Shown: positions 13,004-24,423, counted from the stretch's first letter. The stretch: DNA of 64,000 nucleotides from Carya illinoinensis (GCF_018687715.1 NC_056764.1:10358501-10422500); one strand, 5' to 3'. The notes: generated by a model from the letters alone, not told the origin. A program made the numbers and translations.

Positions 13004-13399
13004 TGGAAGGCCCATTTCGTATTGAAGCCCAGTATGAAAGTCCTCTATTAGCAGGCTTGAACTAAAAGGCCTAACAGAGATTTGCATACTATGTGCCACA
13101 TTATTTGAGAAGAAGCAAATTTCATGCACATACTTGACTGTTTCAGTTATATAAAGATAAACACAATACAAGATAAACATCATAGGATAGTGATCTCATA
13201 CAAGGATGATCCAATCTAACAGATATCCCCTATATATACCAGGTAACTCCCAAAAATGAAATTAAGTTGAATTATATACTTTTGAGACATATTGAACTGA
13301 CTTAAGCATCAGAGTATTCTCAGGTGCATCTCATCAGAGTTTTCTTACTATTTTCTAGGTGAACGGTTACATAGGCGGTGGTGGGACAAGTTTTTAACA
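13004..13399 (+). repeat. Left LTR of the gypsy element
   Basis: It is a 396-bp segment starting TGGAAGGCCC and ending TTTTTAACA. It is closely similar to 17036-17363 from GCATACTAYGTGCCACATTA to the end. Confidence 0.78.
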
Positions 13400-13777
13400 T
13401 TGGCCCTATCTGTGGGATTTGAATTTGGTCTCTCGTTATAGACTAACGTGGTTTTCACATGCCGACTATAACCCGTTCCTTAGCAAACCGAGAGATGGAT
13501 ACACTATTAACAGCAATGGAAGCGCAACTAGCAGCAACTGAGGAAACACTGAAGAAGGCGTTAGAGGCCATAGAAATCCTTAAAAAAAAAATGATGATTT
13601 GCAATGAAAAAATGGTGAATTTGATGACACAACCGTACCCAGTCACAGTGGCGTTGTACCCAGTCATACTGAGTAGGGTGAAGGAGAGGTGCAATGCAAT
13701 GCAAAGTCAAGCCTAGGAAAGGCAGAGAAGAAGAAGATGCACAATAAATTGAAAAAACTAGCAGAAAGTATGAAAAG

Positions 13778-14450
13778 ATGGCGAGGAGAATATGGGGATC
13801 TTCCTCGATAGAATGCTTGCTAAACCAAACTGACCTACCATATACTGAACAGATTATGGCCATGCCGCTTCAGCCAAAATTCAAGGTATCCCAGATAAAC
13901 ATGTGTGATGGGTCCAAAGATCTGGTAGAGCATTTGGAGAACTTCAAGGCCCACAACATGCTCCATGGTTTTTCAAGAGAGATTGCGTGCCGAACTTTTC
14001 CTTTAACCCTGAAAGGAAGAGCAAAAGGGTGGTTCAAAACCCTCAAACCAAGGCCAATAAGCAGTTTTGAGGAATTGGTTAAATAATTCCTAACCCAGTT
14101 TATGGCCAGTAGGACGCGTCTCCGCCCAGTCGCCTACCTGTTAACAATAAAACAAAAAGAAGATGAGAACTTAAATACCTACCTTACTCGCTTCAACTAA
14201 AAAAGGTTAACAACAGACAACCAAGATGAAAAAATTACCCTTATTGCCGTCCTAGGTGAAATATGGCCACAAAGTCCCTTTATGGTAGAACTAGCCAGAA
14301 AGACTCTTTCTACCCTTATGGATTTCATGGATAGGGCGGATGACTTCGTCAATGCTGAAGACATACTGCAGGCTCTAGTGGATCCTGGAAATGAGGAAAA
14401 CAAGGTCAAATGGAGGAGTGGGCAGGTTGACAGAAAAATTGGTGTGAGTT
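13778..14450 (+). pseudogene. gypsy gag fragment
   Basis: The frame from 13778 encodes a stretch with the retrotransposon gag pattern: LVEHLENFKAHNMLHGFS, then ACRTFPLTLKGRAKGWFKTL, then ISSFEELVK, where a stop interrupts. The similarity continues past the stop in the same area (QFMASRTRLRP, then ENLNTYLTRFN) to about 14400 with further breaks. This is the capsid-like domain that makes the particle shell. No zinc knuckle is readable. It is non-functional. Confidence 0.75.
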
Positions 14451-15413
14451 AGCAAGTAAAGAAGAAAGAAATGCGACTAGCTCACAACCCCAGATTGATG
14501 CATAGCAATCTAAATGTACAAAAAGAAGAAAATGAGCGTGAAGAATGATATCAACTTAAGACAGGCAATCGCTACTGCAAATACCACTAGACAGGGTCAC
14601 ACTAGATGAGGACTGTACAACCATGAAGAAAAAAGTACCTGAGCTGGCAGGAATGGGAGAGTTGGAGTAGATGATAGCAAAACGCTCAAAACCTAGGAAA
14701 CGCCAGGAGTCCAAGCGGGGTACTAGGAGGAGTAACAGCCTTGAGCAACAATGGCAATACTGAACCGAGGTTCGCCAAAACGACAGGGACAGGGCGCCCT
14801 CAAAGGGTGATAGAAATAAGGCGCCCATATGAGAGATTCAGACAATAGTAGGGGGTTTCGTTGGGGGAGGCGTATCCATATCTAGTAAGAAGGCATATGC
14901 ACGAAGGGCAAGGTATGGAGAGGTATATGTGATAGACAAAGCCCCTAAGCACCAGAGGCTTAGTAAATAGATGACAGTGTCTTTTGGGGAGGAAGACCAG
15001 GAAGGAGTGCTGTATCCGCATGATAATGCTCTAGTGGTCACCCTTGTGATAGAAAACTACACAACCAAGCGAGTACTAGTCGGCAACAGAAGCTCTGCAA
15101 ATATACTGTTCTAGGATGTGTTCGTCAAAATGGGACACCCCCCAACACCATTAAAAGGTTTCTCTAGAGATACAATACAGCCCATTAGGGCTATCACGCT
15201 TCCTGTAACTGCAGGAATTGGGACGCAGTTGCCACCACCATGACCGATTTCTTGGTGGTAAAATCCCCGTCTTCCTACAATGCAATATTGAGAATACCAA
15301 CACTTAACCATCTCAGAACAGTGACGTCCACATACTATTTTAAGATGAAGTTCCCAAAGGATAGCGAGGTCGTAGAGTTATAAGGTGAACAAGTTCTAGC
15401 ATGAGAATATTAT

Positions 15414-16670
15414 GTGCAGGAGTTAAGAAATGGTCAAAGCAAAATTTGTGTCGTAGTAGAACAAAACAAAGCGCCGGTACCACTGATTCCACTGCCCTTG
15501 GCAGTGGCTGTGGGAAAAGGCGCGGAGGTCAAAGCTGAACAAAAGCAGCAACATGCCGAGACTAATGAACCATTGGAACTTGTGATGTTATATCCTGACC
15601 GCCCCAGAACCACCACACGAATTGGGACCCAAGTCCCACTGGGGGACAGGGAAGCCCTGAAACAACTATTAATAGAACATAGGGATGTGTTTGCATGGAG
15701 TTATGAAGACATTCCCAGCATAGAAAAGAACATCATTGAACACCACCTCTGTGTGGATCTCGCCCACAAGACGGTATGCCAGAAAAGAAGGTTATTCAGT
15801 GCAGATAAGTATGCCTCCATTAATGAGGAAGTAAAGATATTATTAGTTGCTAGGTTCATCAAGGAAACCCATTACCCAGAGTGGTTATCTAATATTGTGT
15901 TGGTTAAAAAGGCGAATGAAAAGTGGAGAATGTACATGGATTTCACCGACTTGAATAAAGCTTGCCCAAATGACAATTTTCCTTTGCCACACATCGACAT
16001 TATTGTGGACACAATAGCAAGACACCATATGCTGAGTTTCATGGACGCCTACTTGGATTACAACCAAATAAAAATGCACACAACAGATGAGAAGAAAACA
16101 TCATTTATAACAGATCAAGGGCTATATTGCTATCAGGTTATGCCATTTTGACTGAAAAATGCAGGAGCGACCTACCAAAGGTTGGTCAATCGCATGTTCA
16201 AGGAGAAGATTGGAAAGTCCATGGAGGTATATGTAGACGACCTATTGGTAAAAAGTAAGGAACCTGCCAGACCCCTTGACGACCTGTGAGTGGTGTTTGG
16301 GATCTTATGCTGTTACAAAATGAGACCGAACCCTGCAAAATGTACTTTTGGAGTTGAATCGGAAAAGTTCTTGGAATTCATCGTATTTGAAAGAGGAATT
16401 GAAGCCTCTCTAGAGAAGATAGAAGCCATACTCAACATGAAGCCGTTAAGAAATCTGAATGAAACTCAGTGGTTGGTGGGCAGGGTAGCCGCCCTAAGTA
16501 GATTCATAGCCAGATCGACAGACAAATGTCTCTCATTTTTTCGAGTACTACACAAGGCACACTCCTGAAACGAAGAGTGTGATGAGGCCTTTGAAAAGTT
16601 GAAGTAACACCTGGCCAGCTCGCCACTTCTAAAGCAATCAGAGAAAGGCAATAAGCTTTGTGCATACTTA
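15414..16670 (+). pseudogene. gypsy reverse transcriptase region with premature stop
   Basis: The frame 15414-16151 carries the linker before RT and the first RT blocks (VAWSYEDIPSIEKNIIEH-like segment, then QKRRLFSADKYA, KWRMYMDFTDLNKACP and SFMDAYLDYNQIKM). It stops inside the conserved MPFGLKNAGATYQ block because the glycine codon reads TGA (16149-16151). The rest follows immediately downstream: EVYVDDLLVKSK contains the YVDD catalytic motif near 16228-16260. The thumb and connection region continues at 16290-16568, and RNase H-like wording (SSPLLKQSEKGNKL) reaches about 16668. At least two stops or frameshifts lie between these parts. Confidence 0.8.
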
Positions 16671-17035
16671 GCGAAGAGTTTTTGCTGTTGGAGTTCTTGC
16701 TGATGTCCTGTACACCCAAAGTACTTCTAGCAGCTCGTCCGCCCATTCTCCATTTTTTCTCCACGACCTTCTTTTTTAGAATTGAGAGTAATGCCTTTTT
16801 TGTTACTTCCGCTTGCCCATTCACTTGAGGGTGGCCTAGTGAGGAGTACTTTACCTTAATCTTCAACACCACACACCATTATCTGTAATGGTCAAAATCA
16901 AATTGGCACCCATTGTCTGACACTATGATTTGAGGGATTTAGAACTGCAAATCACATTTTTTCACAAAAACCTTGTCACAAATTTGTTTGTCACACTTGC
17001 TAGTGGCTCGGCCACCGCCCATTTTGTGAAAGGCC
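16671..17035 (-). pseudogene. Inverted gypsy integrase fragment
   Basis: On the minus strand this segment encodes integrase wording in the order FTKWAVAEPLASVTNKFV (about 17035-16970), then a QTMGAN/DNG region, then SSLGHPQVNGQAEVTKKA (about 16840-16790), then ELLEVLWVYRTSARTPTAKT (about 16730-16670). These are the integrase core and its GHPQxNGQAE region. The RT part of the same element is on the plus strand, so this piece has been inverted. The fragment runs directly into the truncated right LTR and contains stops. Confidence 0.78.
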
Positions 17036-17363
17036 AAACAAGGATCTGCATACTACGTGCCACATTATTCGAGAAGAAGAAAGTTTCATGCACATACGTG
17101 ACTGTTTCAGTTACGTAAGGATAAATATAGCCTAGGACAAACATCACAAGATAGTGATCTCATACAAGGATGATCCAATCTAACAGATATCCCTTATATA
17201 TACCAGGTAACTCCCAAAAATGAAGTTAAGTTGAATTATATACTTTTGAGAGATATTGAATTGACTTAAGCATTGGAGTATCCTCAGGTGCATCCCACCG
17301 GAGTTTTCTTACTATTTGCCAGGTGAACGATTGCATAGGCGGTGGTGGGATATGTCATTAACA
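17036..17363 (+). repeat. Right LTR of the gypsy element, 5'-truncated
   Basis: It is similar to 13070-13399 and ends GTCATTAACA. About the first 65 bp of the LTR are missing or unrecognisable where the inverted integrase fragment joins. Confidence 0.75.
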
Positions 17364-17490
17364 ATATATTTATATTAATAAAAAATACCTCACAATAAAT
17401 AAACATAAACATAACATTTGGATTCATAATGGACACTGAATAAAAAAGTGAAAAAAACATGCATCGATCTACCCTGCATGCACCTCGTGG

Positions 17491-18200
17491 TAGGGGTGGC
17501 AAATCATTTTAACGGGTCATGTTAGTGTCGTATTAAGTCGTGTATATTATATGATATGGGTCAACCTGAACACAACTCGTTAAGTTTAATGGATCAGATT
17601 TTCAAACCTTAACATGACTCATTAAAATAATGAGTTGACACGACATGAACCGTTATGAATTAATTAAAAATATATTGACACTGCACAATCCATTTTGACC
17701 CGTTTATATAAATGGGTTGAATTGACCCAAATAATCCATTTAACTTGCTTAATATAATTTCTCATAAAATTTAAAATCACAATATCTTCCAAAAATATAA
17801 AACTTACGTAAGTCTAAAATTACAATTCAAGCATTAAAAATACCAAAATTAAAATCTATAGGAAGTGTAGGAGGCGGTCGTAACTCGGGAGAATTAACTT
17901 AACTGAGAACTAAGACAGAGACTCAATATATCTAAAAATGAATGTGAGATTGTGAGGGAGTTTGAATTAGAGTGCGGTAGGAGTAGAGTTTTTTAGTTCT
18001 TATGTATAAGGGTAAAAATGTATATTTAACTTTCTTAACGGGTCATAATGGGTTGATCTGTTAGTGATCTGTTAAGCAATCGTGTCTTAACGGGTCAACC
18101 CATTTTGACCTGAACCCATTAAAGCTAAATTCAAACCCGTTTGTATTGTATCGTATTCATATTGAGTTAATGAGGTGTGTCACATATATTGTTATCCCTA
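17491..18200. mobile_element. hAT-type MITE, 710 bp
   Basis: The ends are TAGGGGTGGCAAATC (from 17491) and TTGTTATCCCTA (to 18200), with subterminal AACGGGTCA/TGACCCGTT words on both sides. The flanking octamers are CCTCGTGG (17483-17490) and CCTCAAGG (18201-18208), 6 of 8 identical, as expected for an old hAT insertion. It has no coding capacity. Confidence 0.75.
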
Positions 18201-18523
18201 CCTCAAGGTTTTCAAAATGCTATTGCTTGTATACTGCAACTTATACCACTTGAATTACACGTGTTGGCTTCCCCGATTATCATGTCCATGGAAACCATAT
18301 TATTCCTTGCAAACCCATAATAATTAAATACACGACAAGCTAATTAATTAAGTTTGTTTATCCAAATTTAAACTATCTTATCTCATCTCATTATTAGGGG
18401 AGTTCATCGACCCGACCCGTTCCGGAAACACCAAATTCCGACCCGAACCGAAGATGCTTCATACCGATTGGGCAATTACCCGTTAACCGATTACCCGAAT
18501 CCTTCTTCCTCTTCTTCTTGGAA

Positions 18524-18636
18524 GCATCGTCATCAGTGGTAGACATGTATCCATTTTCAAGCTACACCTTCGAGACAAAAGAGCCGAAGATGGAGGACAC
18601 TTCCGTTGCCGATCGCCTTGCTCGTATGAAAGTCAA
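18524..18636 (+). pseudogene. Captured first exon of a CFIm25 (NUDT21-type) gene
   Basis: The frame reads ASSSVVDMYPFSSYTFETKE, then PKMEDTSVADRLARMKV. This is the N-terminal segment of the plant 25-kDa subunit of cleavage factor Im, a Nudix-fold protein that binds UGUA and guides pre-mRNA 3'-end processing. The in-phase ATG at 18545 is internal to the motif. Coding similarity stops after ATGAAAGTCAA, exactly at GTAATT (18637), so an intron donor was copied too: the source was genomic DNA rather than mRNA. The Nudix domain itself is absent, so it cannot act as CFIm25. It lies in sense orientation inside the hAT-type element. Confidence 0.8.
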
Positions 18637-18648
18637 GTAATTTATTCC

Positions 18649-18649
<1 letters not shown>

Positions 18650-18700
<51 letters not shown>
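18650..18700. repeat. (CT)n microsatellite inside the hAT-type element
   Basis: About 25 CT dinucleotides lie 14 bp after the captured donor site. Confidence 0.95.
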
Positions 18701-18706
<6 letters not shown>

Positions 18707-19480
18707 GTTTAACCCTAGAAAAACCTCAGCTCCTCTGTTTGGTTGGCGAGACTTTTCATAAAATGAAGAAAAAAAGAAACTAGAGAGATTTTCTTGACTC
18801 TTTCAGCATTTGCTTTCAGTTTCGGTTTCCTTAATAAGTTTTACCCTTTTATGGCTTAATCTAAATAAATAAATAAATTTATTTAAGGAGGCCTTTAGCT
18901 GCGTTGGGATTGGTTCAGTGAAGGAGCTAGAATCAGAAGCCTTACTTTTTTATTTTCTTCCTCGAATGGTCTCTGGGATTGGTTCAGTGAAGCAGCATCG
19001 TCGCTTCATTTATCATCCAAGAGCTCTCCTTCAAGGCTCCGATGGAATTTTTCATGGGTTTTGGGTTTGCGCGTGACACTCGGCTGGAACGTAGATGCTG
19101 CCAAATATGATGAAAGCAGAGAAAAATAAGAGCACATCGCTACCTAGAAGAAAAACCCAGAAATGTAAAAGAGAAACAAACAGAGAAGATGCTTAAATCG
19201 GGTAACGGGTAATACCCGTTTCCGATTTAACAGCAAACGGGCCGGCTTTTCGGATCGGCCAACTTCGAAAAACGGGTCGGGTCAAGTATTCGGGTTTTTT
19301 GTTCAGCCCTACTCATTATTATAATTTTTTCAAATCCATACACAAAATATAATAAATAATGTTACTTTTTCAAATCTCAAAATAAAATTAATATTAAAAA
19401 ATTATATTATAACTATATTTTATTCAACTCTTAATAAAACATCTAATCTCATCTCATCTGAATTGTATAATCAAATGAGG

Positions 19481-19881
19481 CTTGATTTACGTTATATCTC
19501 TCTTTGTGAACGTGATAAACGGAACTGTTTTCCCCCATACTAAATCTTCAGATACAAATGCTATTCATTTTCATCTTAATCAACATCAATAGCATGTATA
19601 TATATATATACACACACACGCGTGCTTATCAACTTTGATGTGCTATGGGAGTTTGGCTTGATGGAGTTTGATCTTCAATCCTCGATTTCATATTACCCAC
19701 TCACATGACTGCCTGTTTGTTAGATCAAAACGGTGCTTGCTAGCTAGCTAGTATAATATCGTGTACCCAGTACCCACAACCAAAATACTAGCCAAAATGA
19801 TGCAAGTCCTTGGCCTTTTTTTTTTTTTTTTTTTATGTGCATGTTATTAATGTGACTGCATGGCAGAAAAATAGCAGAATG

Positions 19882-19932
<51 letters not shown>

Positions 19933-20180
19933 TGCAAGGAATTAATCTTGCATTACCAATAATTAATGACTTCATTTTAAAGTTCTCCGCAAAGAAACCA
20001 CAAAAAAAAAGGTGCATGCGTCCCTGCACATTATACGTACGTATATAACCTAATCTTGTTCACTGTCTATTTTCATTAATTATTTGTATCCATTATTATG
20101 GGTGAGGCTGGTAGCAGATCTGAACCATGGACTTATGTAAACGATGAAGCCTCACCACTCTCGTCTCGTGTGGTCTCGTC
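19481..20180. other. Intergenic region upstream of the FPF1-like gene
   Basis: It contains an (AT)n/(AC)n run near 19600, GCTAGCTAGCTAG near 19738, a T18 tract near 19817 and a (GA)n tract at 19888-19928. It presumably includes the promoter of the FPF1-like gene. The ATG at 20098 opens a frame that is not in the conserved protein frame. Confidence 0.5.
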
Positions 20181-20181
20181 C

Positions 20182-20190
20182 TATAAATAT
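20182..20190 (+). promoter_or_regulatory. TATA box of the FPF1-like gene
   Basis: TATAAATAT lies 113-121 bp before the start codon in a CT-rich promoter context. A start of transcription about 30 bp downstream would give an 85-90 nt leader. Confidence 0.6.
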
Positions 20191-20302
20191 ACGGCCACCT
20201 CGCAATTTCTCGTACGACAATCGATCGTACCTCATAACCCATCTAGCTGCCCAGCTTTCTGTCTCCTTTTTCTTCTCTCTCTCGCTCACATACACACATT
20301 CA

Positions 20303-20680
20303 ATGTCCGGTGTGTGGATATTTGACAACAATGGCGTGGCTCGCTTAATCACCAATCCAACTAGGGAATCCTTCGAGCAAAAAGAGCCACCCTACCCAGG
20401 GACAGCCACTGCACCCGGCGCTCGCCCCCGGGTCCTCGTATACCTTCCGGCTAACCACGTCATCCGCTCCTACTCCGAGCTCGAACACCGTCTCAACGAG
20501 CTCGGCTGGTCTCGCTACCACAACCCCAGCCGCCCCGACTTCCTTCAGTTCCACAGGTCAGAACACTCCCCCCACTTGATCTCCCTTCCGAAAAACTTCG
20601 CCAACTTTAAGATCCGTCATATGTATGACATCGTCGTCAAGAATCGCTCTTTCTTTGAAGTTCGCGATGCCACGGCGTGA
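20303..20680 (+). CDS. FPF1: Flowering-promoting factor 1-like protein
   Basis: This intronless 125-aa gene encodes a full-length FPF1-family protein; the family is 110-125 aa and plant-specific. The start MSGVWIFDNNGVARL, the middle ESFEQKEPPYPGTATAPGAR and the C-terminal block LISLPKNFANFKIRHMYDIV followed by VVKNRSFFEVRD are the family hallmarks. FPF1 proteins are small, soluble and linked by published overexpression work to flowering time, gibberellin response and root or stem growth; their biochemical activity is unknown. I chose the ATG at 20303 because the conserved family N-terminus begins there; an in-frame ATG at 20144 would add 53 unconserved residues and lies upstream of the TATA box. 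The coding sequence is GC-rich compared with its surroundings. No sign of decay. Nearest neighbours are transposons, so there is no cluster context. Confidence 0.95.
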   Translation: MSGVWIFDNNGVARLITNPTRESFEQKEPPYPGTATAPGARPRVLVYLPANHVIRSYSELEHRLNELGWSRYHNPSRPDFLQFHRSEHSPHLISLPKNFANFKIRHMYDIVVKNRSFFEVRDATA

Positions 20681-20703
20681 GATACGTGCTTCACCATCAA
20701 TGT

Positions 20704-20753
20704 CCCCCCCCCCCCCCCCCCCCCCAACACCAAACCAAAAAAAAAAAAAAAAA
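20704..20753. repeat. C22 and A15 homopolymers in the FPF1-like 3' region
   Basis: Twenty-two C at 20704-20725 are followed after about 13 bases by fifteen A, only 24-73 bp after the FPF1-like stop codon, so both probably lie in its 3' UTR. Confidence 0.85.
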
Positions 20754-20759
20754 CAGTAC

Positions 20760-22850
20760 CAAAGAGTGGTGCGTTAACGAGTGCTGGCCGTTGCTGAGTT
20801 TCTCCATTTTCTTGGGTTAAGTTTGTATTCTGGCGGTGTTTACTTTAGCAAATTGTTTTTGCCATGGCCGTGACCCTGAAAAGGGTAGTGCAATTGAATG
20901 TGGTTAATACGTGACTGCGGATGCTTTATTCTGATTTCCATTCTCGTTGCGGTGTTGTTTCAGCCACCAAATTTGTTGTTTCTTATATATCCATCTCTCA
21001 CATCGTGGGACCGGCTATGAAAGCAACGACTTTGATCGTGGCTTCCAAGTACTGTTCTCTAGCTCTGTTCTGATCATGGCTTTCTAGGTCGGTTTCGTTT
21101 GCCCCTTATTCTTTCTTTCTTTTCTTATCTTATAATTAAATTACTGCTCGCATGACTCTATACCATTTACCATGAATATCACTACCAGTAAGTGATTGAA
21201 TTGCGCTGTCCATGTGATTAACAATCTAATTAGCACGGAATGTCTCACGTTGACTAGCTAGCTAGCTAGCTAGTAATCTTAGATCACATCGTCCGTAGTG
21301 AAGTTATGAAATTTCGTAGACCGTTGGATGCAGATTGGTTATGACTAGTACTCAGACAAGAGTAGACTAATCGCACATGAGCTGGACCTAAGGAGAAGCG
21401 AGGTCTGCTTTTTAATATAGTGATCAGCTTAATTGAGAAAGTAAAGGGTGTCTAAAAGCATGAAATTTCACGCAGCATAGGCTGCTAAATCTTCCAATGC
21501 AACAGAACCCGTGTCTGTACGTACTACACAGACCGCCAATGAATCAGAGATCTACTGGGGCTAGCCCTAGGGCCAAGCATAGGGTTCCAGGCCAAGAATC
21601 AAGCATGCATGACCTCCGTGAGGTCTTTCTGGTCAAAAAAATCGGAGGTGTGGATACAACTACACTATATATATATATATATATATTTTATATCGCCGGT
21701 GGTCCCCGTCAAGAGGCTCGGTACGTGTAAGATATCATGGAAGAAGGGAGCATGTGCAGAAAGATAGAAATCAACGTAAGGGACGCCATGGGAAATGAAA
21801 GATTCGCATATTTGTAGCAGAAGATTACGAAAGAGAAATCAGAAAGTGGTAAGATTGCAAACTGCGATTTGACATGTCGAGTGGGCTGTGTAGGTGTCAC
21901 TGTAAGTCTACATCGGTGCCTGCAATGTCGTACGGACAATTAGGTCTGCCACCTTGAGCTGCGAATCATGCATGCCACTCCATCGTAGCCAATCTACATC
22001 CTGCTTTTCAGCCTCTCGAGTCTGCCCTGAGAATTTTTTTCCTTCCATTTAACTTGCTCAAGATTGCGTGATCCCGTATATATTGCAACTTTTCCTTGAT
22101 TTGAACAAAAAAGAATGAAGAAAAAAGTGACGAAGAAACATGTAACTTTTCTAAACAGATTCATCCCAAGAAGATCAATGATTCTGACGTCGACTTTTTT
22201 TTTTTGTTTTTTTTCTTCTAATCGACCACGCTTAATATTATAAAAGGGAAGTTTAAAGTACATAAGGAATTCGAGGTGGATCCTTAATTTCCACTATTAA
22301 TAAACAAAATGCATTTAGGCAAGTTATTTAAGAGTATACTTTCAAAAGCTAGATTAGTTGCAGCTCATTGTATCATTGAATGTGCACATTGATTTTTAAA
22401 TTTGATATATTTTATCTATTTGCCACTCCTTCTATTATCGGAAGATCTGTCGGATATCTTCATTGATTAGAGCGATTTGTCAGTGCATGGAGTGTTCTTC
22501 ACTTTCAATGGCTACTATGACACTAATTTGGACATTACCTTCTACAATTTTTTAATTTTGTTGAAGCTGAGATGCCATTTTGAGGTGGTCTTTTCCAAAC
22601 TTCCATGTGAGTTTTTTGCTTTTCTTTCCATGTATTAATGTAAGCTTGGTATGTCTGATACAACTGCTCCTTTGCCATCTTAAGGAAGAGATTCAGGTTG
22701 TTATGGACCATGTCATTTCTCTGTCTCTATATGAAATCCATAACGGGGGACATTTCAAGGAATATTGGCAACAATTCTCCTCATAACCGGTCAACAAGTT
22801 GTCCATAACCAATCGGATGTCAACCATAACTGGTCATTTCAACAATTTTT
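20760..22850. other. Intergenic region downstream of the FPF1-like gene
   Basis: I see no gene. (CTAG)n palindromic runs occur at about 21251-21272 and an (AT)n run at 21666-21687. Short frames here (21497-21730, 21994-22263, 22580-22786) are unrecognisable. Confidence 0.45.
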
Positions 22851-22854
22851 TTTT

Positions 22855-23125
22855 TTTTCTCATGGGATGAGATAAAAATTTTATAAATAATAATAAGATA
22901 TTTGTGAATAATATTGAGTTTTGAAAAAGGAAAAAGAAAAAGTTGAATATATAATTTTTAATATTATTTTTATTTTGAGGTTTGAAAAAGTTAAAATTAT
23001 TTTTTATTTGAAAGTTTGGAAAAATTATAATGATTAATTTAAAAGTGTTTGTGTTTGAGTGAAGTTTAAGAAAGAAATTAAATGAGATGAGATGAGAGAA
23101 GACCAAAATAATTTCCAAACATCCC
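22855..23125. mobile_element. MITE of the GAGATGAGATGAG family, copy 3
   Basis: It reads in the opposite orientation to copy 1: TCTCATGGGATGAGATAAAA, then ATTATTTTTATTTTGAGGTTTG, then GTTTGGAAAAATTATAATG, ending AAATGAGATGAGATGAGAGAA. It is longer than copy 1 because of AT-rich insertions. Confidence 0.6.
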
Positions 23126-23668
23126 CGAACCCCTAAGTTACGGGTGAATAGACTTAAACATTGGTAAGAGAACAAGCTGGCTTGTGCCATGAGGACTAAA
23201 AGACCACTAGCTCAACGCGTTAGTCTTGAACTAAGAGTACCGATACACTCGTTTGGGCATGGCTATCGTTGTCAAGGAATGACTGATTTTCAACTAGTAA
23301 TGCTATTTATCATCTATTTTCTCATCATCCCATGATATGATATTAGATAATTGGAAACTATTTATTATATTTCACTTATTTACTTATCATTTAATAAAAC
23401 AACATGAGATAATAAGATGATTATGAGAAAAAAGATTATGAATTGATTTTTTCATTTCCAATATTTCGATCAACAATGGGGCAATATATAACAACATCCA
23501 TCAATCCATATAGTACAAAATTAAAAGAGAGGCTCCTCGACTAGATGTGGTATATAATGGAATTTACACCTTCCAATGAGACAAAACCATGTCAATTGTC
23601 TAATTTTATTATTGTAAACATATCTGCAGCGAATCTAATTACTTAAGCTCGTCTCTACCCTCCCTCAA

Positions 23669-23670
<2 letters not shown>

Positions 23671-23705
<35 letters not shown>

Positions 23706-23824
23706 CTCATTGGCCTCTCAAAAACATAAAATGGTTAAATTTTTCATGGGCTTGTTTGGTTTGTAGCACTGCTATTTGGAATCCCATGGTTGATAACATT
23801 TGGTTTTGCAAATATTGTAAATCT

Positions 23825-23907
<83 letters not shown>

Positions 23908-24158
23908 AATTAGATACTAACAACTTCTCCTCACTCTTAGCAAAATCTTTGCAACACAATTTTTTGTGGGATTGGGTTTTGGGTTGATAGGGTTTGTCAA
24001 TGTAATAGAATTGTAATTTAATCTCTTCAATTTATATTGTGGGTTTGGATTGTTGTAGATTTGAGCTTTCCGAGATGCATCACATTCAAGATCTATGAAA
24101 TAAATGTCGAATTTTAGGAAATATCTTTGTTTGGATTTGCGTAAAAAATGGATATGGG

Positions 24159-24209
<51 letters not shown>

Positions 24210-24330
24210 CCCCCCCCCCCCCCCCCCCCCCCCCAAAAACAAAAAGCTACCAAACATTGGATTTGCATAAAATTGTTGGACAAATTACAAAAGATGAATT
24301 GAACCTATCAGCTAAAATATCTCTCCTCTA

Positions 24331-24421
<91 letters not shown>
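23671..24421. repeat. Cluster of CT/GA microsatellites and a C28 tract
   Basis: (CT)n lies at 23671-23702, (GA)n at 23828-23906, (CT)n at 24163-24207 joined directly to a C28 run (24207-24234), and (GA)n of about 44 repeats at 24334-24421. The strands alternate between purine-rich and pyrimidine-rich blocks within 750 bp. Long open frames that cross them, with poly(RE) or poly(SL) products, are artefacts. Confidence 0.95.

Positions 24422-24423
<2 letters not shown>

Larger units (their letters stand above)
13004..17363 (+). mobile_element. Decayed Ty3/gypsy retrotransposon (Tat/Retand-like) with an internal rearrangement
   Basis: Two related LTRs flank degenerate gag-pol: the left is complete (13004-13399) and the right lacks its 5' part (about 17036-17363). 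ATATA occurs just outside both ends (12999-13003 and 17364-17368), which fits a 5-bp duplication, although the context is AT-rich. After the left LTR, TGGCCCTATCTGTGGG at 13400 looks like a mutated TGGCGCC-type primer-binding site. The gag, protease/RT and partial RNase H regions run on the plus strand to about 16670. The integrase region then appears on the minus strand and abuts the right LTR. RT wording such as DFTDLNKACPND and SFMDAYLDYNQIKM is typical of the Tat branch. Many frameshifts and stops make it inactive. Confidence 0.82.
18395..19311 (+). mobile_element. hAT-type element carrying a CFIm25 exon, 917 bp
   Basis: The ends TAGGGGAGTTCATCGACCCG (from 18395) and GTTTTTTGTTCAGCCCTA (to 19311) form imperfect inverted repeats with CCCGACCCG/CGGGTCGGG subterminal words. 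A perfect 8-bp target duplication, CTCATTAT, lies at 18387-18394 and 19312-19319, diagnostic of the hAT superfamily. There is no transposase. The interior holds the captured exon at 18524-18636, a (CT)n tract at about 18650-18700, and the phrase GGGATTGGTTCAGTGAAG twice (about 18905 and 18973). Confidence 0.85.
18370..19480. mobile_element. MITE of the GAGATGAGATGAG family, copy 2, split by a hAT-type element
   Basis: The left piece (about 18370-18394: ...ATCTTATCTCATCTCATTAT) and the right piece (19320-19480: ATAATTTTTTCAAATCC ... ATCTCATCTCATCTGAATTG) together follow the order of the copy at 6305-6490. The hAT-type element at 18395-19311 lies between them, with an 8-bp duplication of MITE sequence. 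The MITE was therefore here first. Confidence 0.55.

Noticed and set aside
20144..20302. N-terminal extension of the FPF1-like protein from an upstream in-frame ATG
   Set aside because: The extension includes the TATA box region and is not conserved in the family, which starts at MSGVW.
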